A stretch of DNA of 64,000 nt from Bradyrhizobium sp. LLZ17 (GTDB taxonomy: Bacteria; Pseudomonadota; Alphaproteobacteria; Rhizobiales; Xanthobacteraceae): NCBI RefSeq assembly GCF_041200145.1, contig NZ_CP165734.1, forward strand, positions 7,731,001-7,795,000. The letters run 5' to 3'. This document shows positions 63,130 to 64,000 of the stretch, one piece after another. Under the pieces are notes generated by a model. It did no database searches and was not told the DNA's origin. It saw nothing but the letters and a program-made list of their open reading frames with translations. The position numbers and the translations under genes are program-made. Within the stretch, counting starts at the first letter, position 1; each line of letters starts with the position of its first letter.

Positions 63130-64000
63130 GGCTGGGTTCCTTTGCAACGGGAGTGGTGGAGTGGGTTTTGGCGCGATCGAGGCTCATCGCCAGCACGCGG
63201 GCGACGTGAAGGGCTTCGCGTTGCGCGCCGTCCTGGATCTGGTGCCGGCACGAGGTGCCGTCGGCAACGACCAGCGTCGCCGGGTCCGCGCCGCGCACGG
63301 CCGGTAGCAGCGACAGTTCGGCCATCTCGATCGAGGCATCGTAGGTCTCGGCACCATAGCCGAAGGCGCCGGCCATCCCGCAGCAGCTGGACTCGATGGT
63401 TTCGACCTTCAGGCCGGGCACGAGACGCAGCACCTGCTCGACCGGCTTGAACGCGCCAAAAGATTTTTGATGGCAATGGCCGTGTACCAAGGCCTTGTCG
63501 GCGACAGCTCCGAGCGGCAGTTGCAGCCGGCCGGCCTCGGCCTCCCGCATCAGCAACTCCTCGAAGGTCAGCGCATGGGCGCCGACCGCCTTGGCGTCGT
63601 CGTCCTTGCGCAGTGAAGCGAGCTCGTCGCGCAGCGTCAGTAAACAGCTCGGCTCCAGGCCGACGATCGGCACGCCGCGCGCGGCGAAGGGCGCGAAGGC
63701 GGCGACCAGCCGGTCAAGTTCGGCTCTGGCTTGGTCGACGAGACCGGCCGACAGGAATGTGCGGCCGCAGCAGAGCGGCCGGCCGCCGCTTGACGGCTTC
63801 GGCAGATGCACGCGATAGCCGCCCGCCGCGAGCACGCGCAGAGCAGCGTCGAGGTTCTCGCGCTCGTAGATGCGGTTGAAAGTGTCGGCGAACAGCACGA
63901 CCTCGCGCCCGGCCTCCGGACCGACGGCATCCGCGGACGGCGCGAACACGTCGCTGCGGAAAGCGGGCAGCGCGCGGCGCGCGCTGATGCCGGCAAAGCG
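63122..64000 (-). CDS. Fe-S oxidoreductase of the GlcF/D-lactate dehydrogenase type (partial, window edge)
   Basis: The last 292 residues of a longer protein whose 5' part lies beyond the right edge. Two CCG domains are visible: LCCGRTFLSAGLVDQARAELDRL and SSCCGMAGAFGYGAETYDAS, with HGHCHQKSFGAFKPVEQVL between them. Such domains bind an Fe-S cluster or haem and pass electrons from FAD-linked 2-hydroxyacid oxidases, as in GlcF or FAD/Fe-S fusion dehydrogenases. Near 64000 the frame is still open (RFAGISARRALPAFRSDVFAPSADAVG). The GlcG-like gene overlaps its stop by 8 bases. Confidence 0.85.
   Translation of the reverse strand, partial: RFAGISARRALPAFRSDVFAPSADAVGPEAGREVVLFADTFNRIYERENLDAALRVLAAGGYRVHLPKPSSGGRPLCCGRTFLSAGLVDQARAELDRLVAAFAPFAARGVPIVGLEPSCLLTLRDELASLRKDDDAKAVGAHALTFEELLMREAEAGRLQLPLGAVADKALVHGHCHQKSFGAFKPVEQVLRLVPGLKVETIESSCCGMAGAFGYGAETYDASIEMAELSLLPAVRGADPATLVVADGTSCRHQIQDGAQREALHVARVLAMSLDRAKTHSTTPVAKEPSHG

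Overview
This 64 kb GC-rich window looks like chromosomal DNA from an alphaproteobacterium of the Bradyrhizobium/Rhodopseudomonas type. The evidence is the mix of solute-binding-protein transporters, CoA-linked aromatic catabolism, poly-3-hydroxybutyrate genes, FNR/FixK-type boxes (TTGA-N6-TCAA) and short palindromic repeats of the kind scattered through these genomes. No rRNA, tRNA or CRISPR array was seen.

Layout. (1) 0-9.5 kb is accessory: a broken sugar-binding protein, an orphan LivK-type binding protein, an adenylate cyclase-TPR protein, an IS1182-family element with 20-bp inverted repeats, a probable acetyltransferase remnant and a strong terminator. (2) 9.5-20.9 kb is a catabolic island: CaiB-type CoA transferase, maleylacetoacetate-isomerase-like GST, a two-component flavin monooxygenase (oxygenase plus reductase), a 3-hydroxyisobutyrate-dehydrogenase-like enzyme, an NMT1/SsuABC-type transporter wrapped around ilvD, and a NicX-like (2,5-dihydroxypyridine dioxygenase) ring-cleavage candidate. 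(3) 20.8-36.9 kb is a probable 2-aminobenzoyl-CoA (anthranilate) or salicylyl-CoA regulon: CoA ligase, bifunctional hydroxylase/reductase, acyl-CoA dehydrogenase, enoyl-CoA hydratase, dehydrogenases, RidA, cupin, binding protein and a MarR regulator. Six copies of one AT-rich palindrome sit in its promoter regions. (4) 37-52.8 kb is a compact low-oxygen regulon. Eight TTGA-N6-TCAA boxes stand before CBS/BON, phasin-like/phaC, kinase/CHAD, Usp/Pat-type acyl-CoA synthetase, DUF883/holin-like, MlaE-MlaF-MlaD, cytochrome c, an oxygen-sensing FNR protein and a small membrane protein. (5) 52.8-58.6 kb holds a TRAP transporter operon with a cyclase-family hydrolase, a GntR/FCD regulator and a divergent SDR. 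(6) 58.6-64 kb holds a ModA-like protein, a molybdopterin oxidoreductase, an enoyl-CoA hydratase, palindromic repeats, a GlcG-like protein and a GlcF-like Fe-S protein cut by the window end.

Eight recognisable genes carry frame breaks, at least six of them clean single-base indels with both halves otherwise well conserved. This density suggests sequence errors for many of them, although true pseudogenes cannot be excluded. Where both halves are clear, the features are given as one pseudogene interval.

All functional assignments come from reading translated sequence and from family knowledge. No database search was possible.
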